Assembly: GCF_011516735.1 (NCBI RefSeq)
Contig: NZ_WOSX01000036.1
Location: 1-33,136 of the forward strand
From: Acetobacter fallax
GTDB lineage: Bacteria > Pseudomonadota > Alphaproteobacteria > Acetobacterales > Acetobacteraceae
Length of the DNA stretch: 33,136 bases
Reading direction: 5' to 3'
Position numbers and translations under genes: made by a program. The notes under the pieces were generated by a model. The model was not told the DNA's origin. It was given only the letters and a program-made list of their open reading frames with translations, and made no database searches. Positions 32,715-33,136 of the stretch are shown piece after piece. Numbering within the stretch: position 1 is the stretch's first letter; the number at the start of each line of letters is the position of its first letter.

Positions 32715-33136
32715 TTATGCCGCCCTTCTGACGGCGTTGCTGTTGGCCATCTGGTCCGGGGTTAACCCCGGACCAGATGGCGTCGGCACGTTATGATACG
32801 CCTCATCGGGCGTTCGTCCAGCCAGCGCCGTATGCGGACGCCTTTCGTTATAATGGGCGATCCATCTGCCAAGCCCGGCCCTCAGCTCTGATCCGGTCTC
32901 GAACGCGTACAGGTAGACGCATTCGTATTTCAGCGACCGCCACAGGCGCTCGATGAACACGTTGTCCAGCCAGCGACCGCGCCCATCCATGCTGATGCGG
33001 ATCTGACGCTCTTCCAGTATCCCGCTGAAACGGGGTGTCGTAAATTGCGACCCCTGGTCAGTATTGAAAATGTCCGGGGCGCCATAGCGCATGAGGGCAT
33101 CCTGTAGCGCCTCGATACAGAACTCCACGTCCATCG
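32715..33136 (-). mobile_element. IS3-family transposase (OrfB), 3' part, cut by the window edge
   Basis: At least 139 residues of the C-terminal catalytic (rve/DDE) domain are encoded. The second catalytic Asp lies in FNTDQGSQFT and the Glu in LDNVFIERLWRSLKYE, followed by WIAHYNERRPHTALAGRTPDEAY, the typical IS3 end. The reading frame continues past base 33136, so the start and first Asp are outside. Whether the element is intact cannot be seen. It flanks the OYE-ALDH operon. Confidence 0.92.

Overview
The window looks like part of a plasmid, or an integrated plasmid, from a GC-rich alphaproteobacterium. Acetobacteraceae (Komagataeibacter, Gluconacetobacter or Acetobacter) is my best guess. 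The basis is the RPA-type replication initiator, the DUF736/DUF2840/TraF/DUF3363-relaxase transfer block, the DUF2285-DUF6499 regulators and the high-GC codon use. The genus is inference from gene content only.

Layout. (1) 1-3205: a glutathione-dependent formaldehyde detoxification operon, frmR-frmA-VOC-frmB, on the + strand, with two TACT-N7-AGTA operators before frmR. (2) 3206-5424: an AT-rich island with a NYN-domain RNase-like gene and an HNH endonuclease gene. (3) 5425-16710: a GC-rich mobile backbone, mostly on the - strand. It runs from a regulator/RepA/ParA/methyltransferase/RHH/DUF2840/TraF/DUF736/lytic-transglycosylase polycistron, through a DUF3363 relaxase, to a VirD4/TraG coupling protein and a CopG protein. 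A DOPA-dioxygenase-like gene and a RES-Xre toxin-antitoxin pair sit on the + strand between relaxase and coupling protein. The trb mating-pore genes expected after CopG are absent from the window. (4) 17209-25042: accessory plasmid genes, mostly - strand: a frameshifted DUF6499-DUF2285 gene, a short DUF2285 protein, an Xre regulator with its palindromic promoter, a second DUF736, a membrane protein, a SLOG (DUF2493) protein, a Toprim protein and a DUF932 protein. Several leaders here carry hairpins with AT-rich outer arms. (5) 25321-29138: a Gabija-like defence pair, gajA-gajB. (6) 29383-32372: an HxlR regulator divergent from an old yellow enzyme and an aldehyde dehydrogenase. (7) 32715 to the right edge: the 3' part of an IS3-family transposase.

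How the parts fit. The core is a replicon with nested origin signals inside the 3' end of repA (AT-rich repeats, three iterons and two DnaA boxes). Its replication, partition, DNA methylation and DNA-transfer-preparation genes are joined in one translationally coupled operon. Addiction (RES-Xre) and anti-phage defence (Gabija) genes help maintain it. Both flanks carry aldehyde and electrophile detoxification genes (FrmA/FrmB on the left, OYE/ALDH on the right), a sensible cargo for a host that makes reactive aldehydes oxidatively. All functions are assigned by reading motifs and family resemblance; no database search was possible.
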